5,430 bases of DNA from Natrinema soli (lineage in GTDB: Archaea; Halobacteriota; Halobacteria; Halobacteriales; Natrialbaceae). Of the stretch, positions 5,174 to 5,430 are shown piece by piece (position 1 is the stretch's first letter; each line of letters starts with the position of its first letter). The position numbers and the translations under genes were made by a program. The DNA lies in contig NZ_JAQIVI010000732.1 in NCBI RefSeq assembly GCF_028618695.1, forward strand, positions 1-5,430, read 5' to 3'. The notes beneath the pieces are model-generated. The model was not told the DNA's origin, did not search any database, and worked only from the letters and a program-made list of their open reading frames with translations.

Positions 5174-5268
5174 TATCCGACTACCGCGAAGGGTTCGAGG
5201 GTCGACTCGAGGAGAGAGAACCGGGACCCTGCGAAGAGGGAGGAGAGAGAACCGCAATCCCGCGGTGA
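5149..5268 (+). CDS. Possible 39-residue CxxC mini-protein or gene remnant
   Basis: A GTG at 5149 opens a 39-codon frame beginning (M)CGDCQWLLSDYREGFEGRL and ending with TGA at 5266-5268. CGDC (residues 2-5) is a CxxC motif of the kind seen in haloarchaeal one-domain zinc-finger mini-proteins; only one more Cys (residue 28) follows, so a complete four-ligand zinc site is absent. The GTG is about 31 bases from the centre of the TATA box, slightly far but workable for a leaderless or short-leader transcript. The first 20 codons look natural for an acidic haloarchaeal protein. The second half has two AGA codons and a purine-rich bias from the repeat, which suggests decay or a frameshift of a longer ancestor. 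I do not recognise a named family. It could also be noncoding. Confidence 0.3.
   Translation: MCGDCQWLLSDYREGFEGRLEEREPGPCEEGGERTAIPR
5209..5254. repeat. 15-bp direct repeat, purine-rich on plus strand
   Basis: GAGGAGAGAGAACCG occurs at 5209-5223 and again at 5240-5254, a period of 31 bases. On the minus strand both copies read CGGTTCTCTCTCCTC, pyrimidine-rich tracts starting about 40 bases beyond the stop of the gene at 5294, so they may act as tandem transcription-end signals for that gene. Local duplication is the simplest origin. Confidence 0.5.
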
Positions 5269-5293
5269 GCGAGTGACTGCGTCCGACTGCCGG

Positions 5294-5430
5294 TCAGCGA
5301 CGGTCGTAGACCCGGACCGCTCGGTCGTGGCGCTCGGCCAGCCCGTTGGGGTTGCGCCGCCTCGAGCGATCCCCGTACCGTGCCCGAACGCCGTCCCATA
5401 GGCCGCGCGTGACGTTCGTGACGACGGCCG
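5294..5430 (-). CDS. C-terminal end of an unidentified protein
   Basis: The last 44 codons of a minus-strand gene enter from the right edge and stop with TGA (5294-5296). The visible residues begin AVVTNVTRGLWDG, continue with a very basic stretch (RARYGDRSRRRNPNG) and end AERHDRAVRVYDRR. Codons are GC-rich at the third position, as in the other real genes here, and no other frame in this stretch looks better. There is no membrane segment or metal motif in the visible part. I do not recognise the family; the gene body lies outside the window. It is convergent with the putative mini-gene. Confidence 0.5.
   Translation of the reverse strand, partial: AVVTNVTRGLWDGVRARYGDRSRRRNPNGLAERHDRAVRVYDRR

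Noticed and set aside
5156..5401. Plus-strand 81-codon frame starting at a GTG inside the nested repeat
   Set aside because: It has an Arg/Ser-rich translation and overlaps the right-edge gene antisense. The 39-codon frame fits the promoter better.
1..5430. CRISPR array, tRNA or rRNA gene, transposase
   Set aside because: No regularly spaced repeats, cloverleaf-like sequence or transposase motif was seen on either strand.

Overview
The window looks like chromosomal DNA of a haloarchaeon (class Halobacteria). It is GC-rich. The proteins are strongly acidic. Two precursors have twin-arginine signal peptides that end in a lipobox, and most promoters have a TATA-like box about 27 bases before the start codon, which fits leaderless transcripts. 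There is a haloarchaeal-style small subunit of carbamoyl-phosphate synthase next to an Lrp/AsnC regulator. I see no rRNA, tRNA, CRISPR array or transposase.

Layout: (1) 1-171, minus: N-terminal fragment of a diacylglycerol/lipid-kinase-like protein, divergent from (2) 226-948, plus: a PHP-domain metal-dependent phosphoesterase. The two starts are equidistant from one A/T tract. (3) 1025-1438, minus: Lrp/AsnC regulator, convergent with the PHP gene and divergent from (4) 1541-2620, plus: carA. The 102-base gap between them carries two TTACG-N5-CGTAA type dyads, probably Lrp-family operators. (5) 2853-4037, minus: Tat-exported lipoprotein binding component of an iron/siderophore-type ABC importer. 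Its promoter is bracketed by DtxR-like TTAGGC dyads, which points to iron repression. (6) 4178-4966, minus: Tat-exported SIMPL (DUF541) lipoprotein with its own promoter. (7) 4967-5293: a gene-poor stretch with a strong-looking plus-strand promoter inside a nested inverted repeat, a possible 39-codon CxxC mini-gene and a 15-base direct repeat. (8) 5294-5430, minus: the last 44 codons of an unidentified gene.

The genes do not form one pathway. Each has its own promoter. The clearest regulatory logic is Lrp control of carbamoyl phosphate supply (arginine and pyrimidines) and iron control of the binding protein. Neither carB nor the permease and ATPase genes of the importer lie in this window. 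The least explained sequence is 5098-5173.
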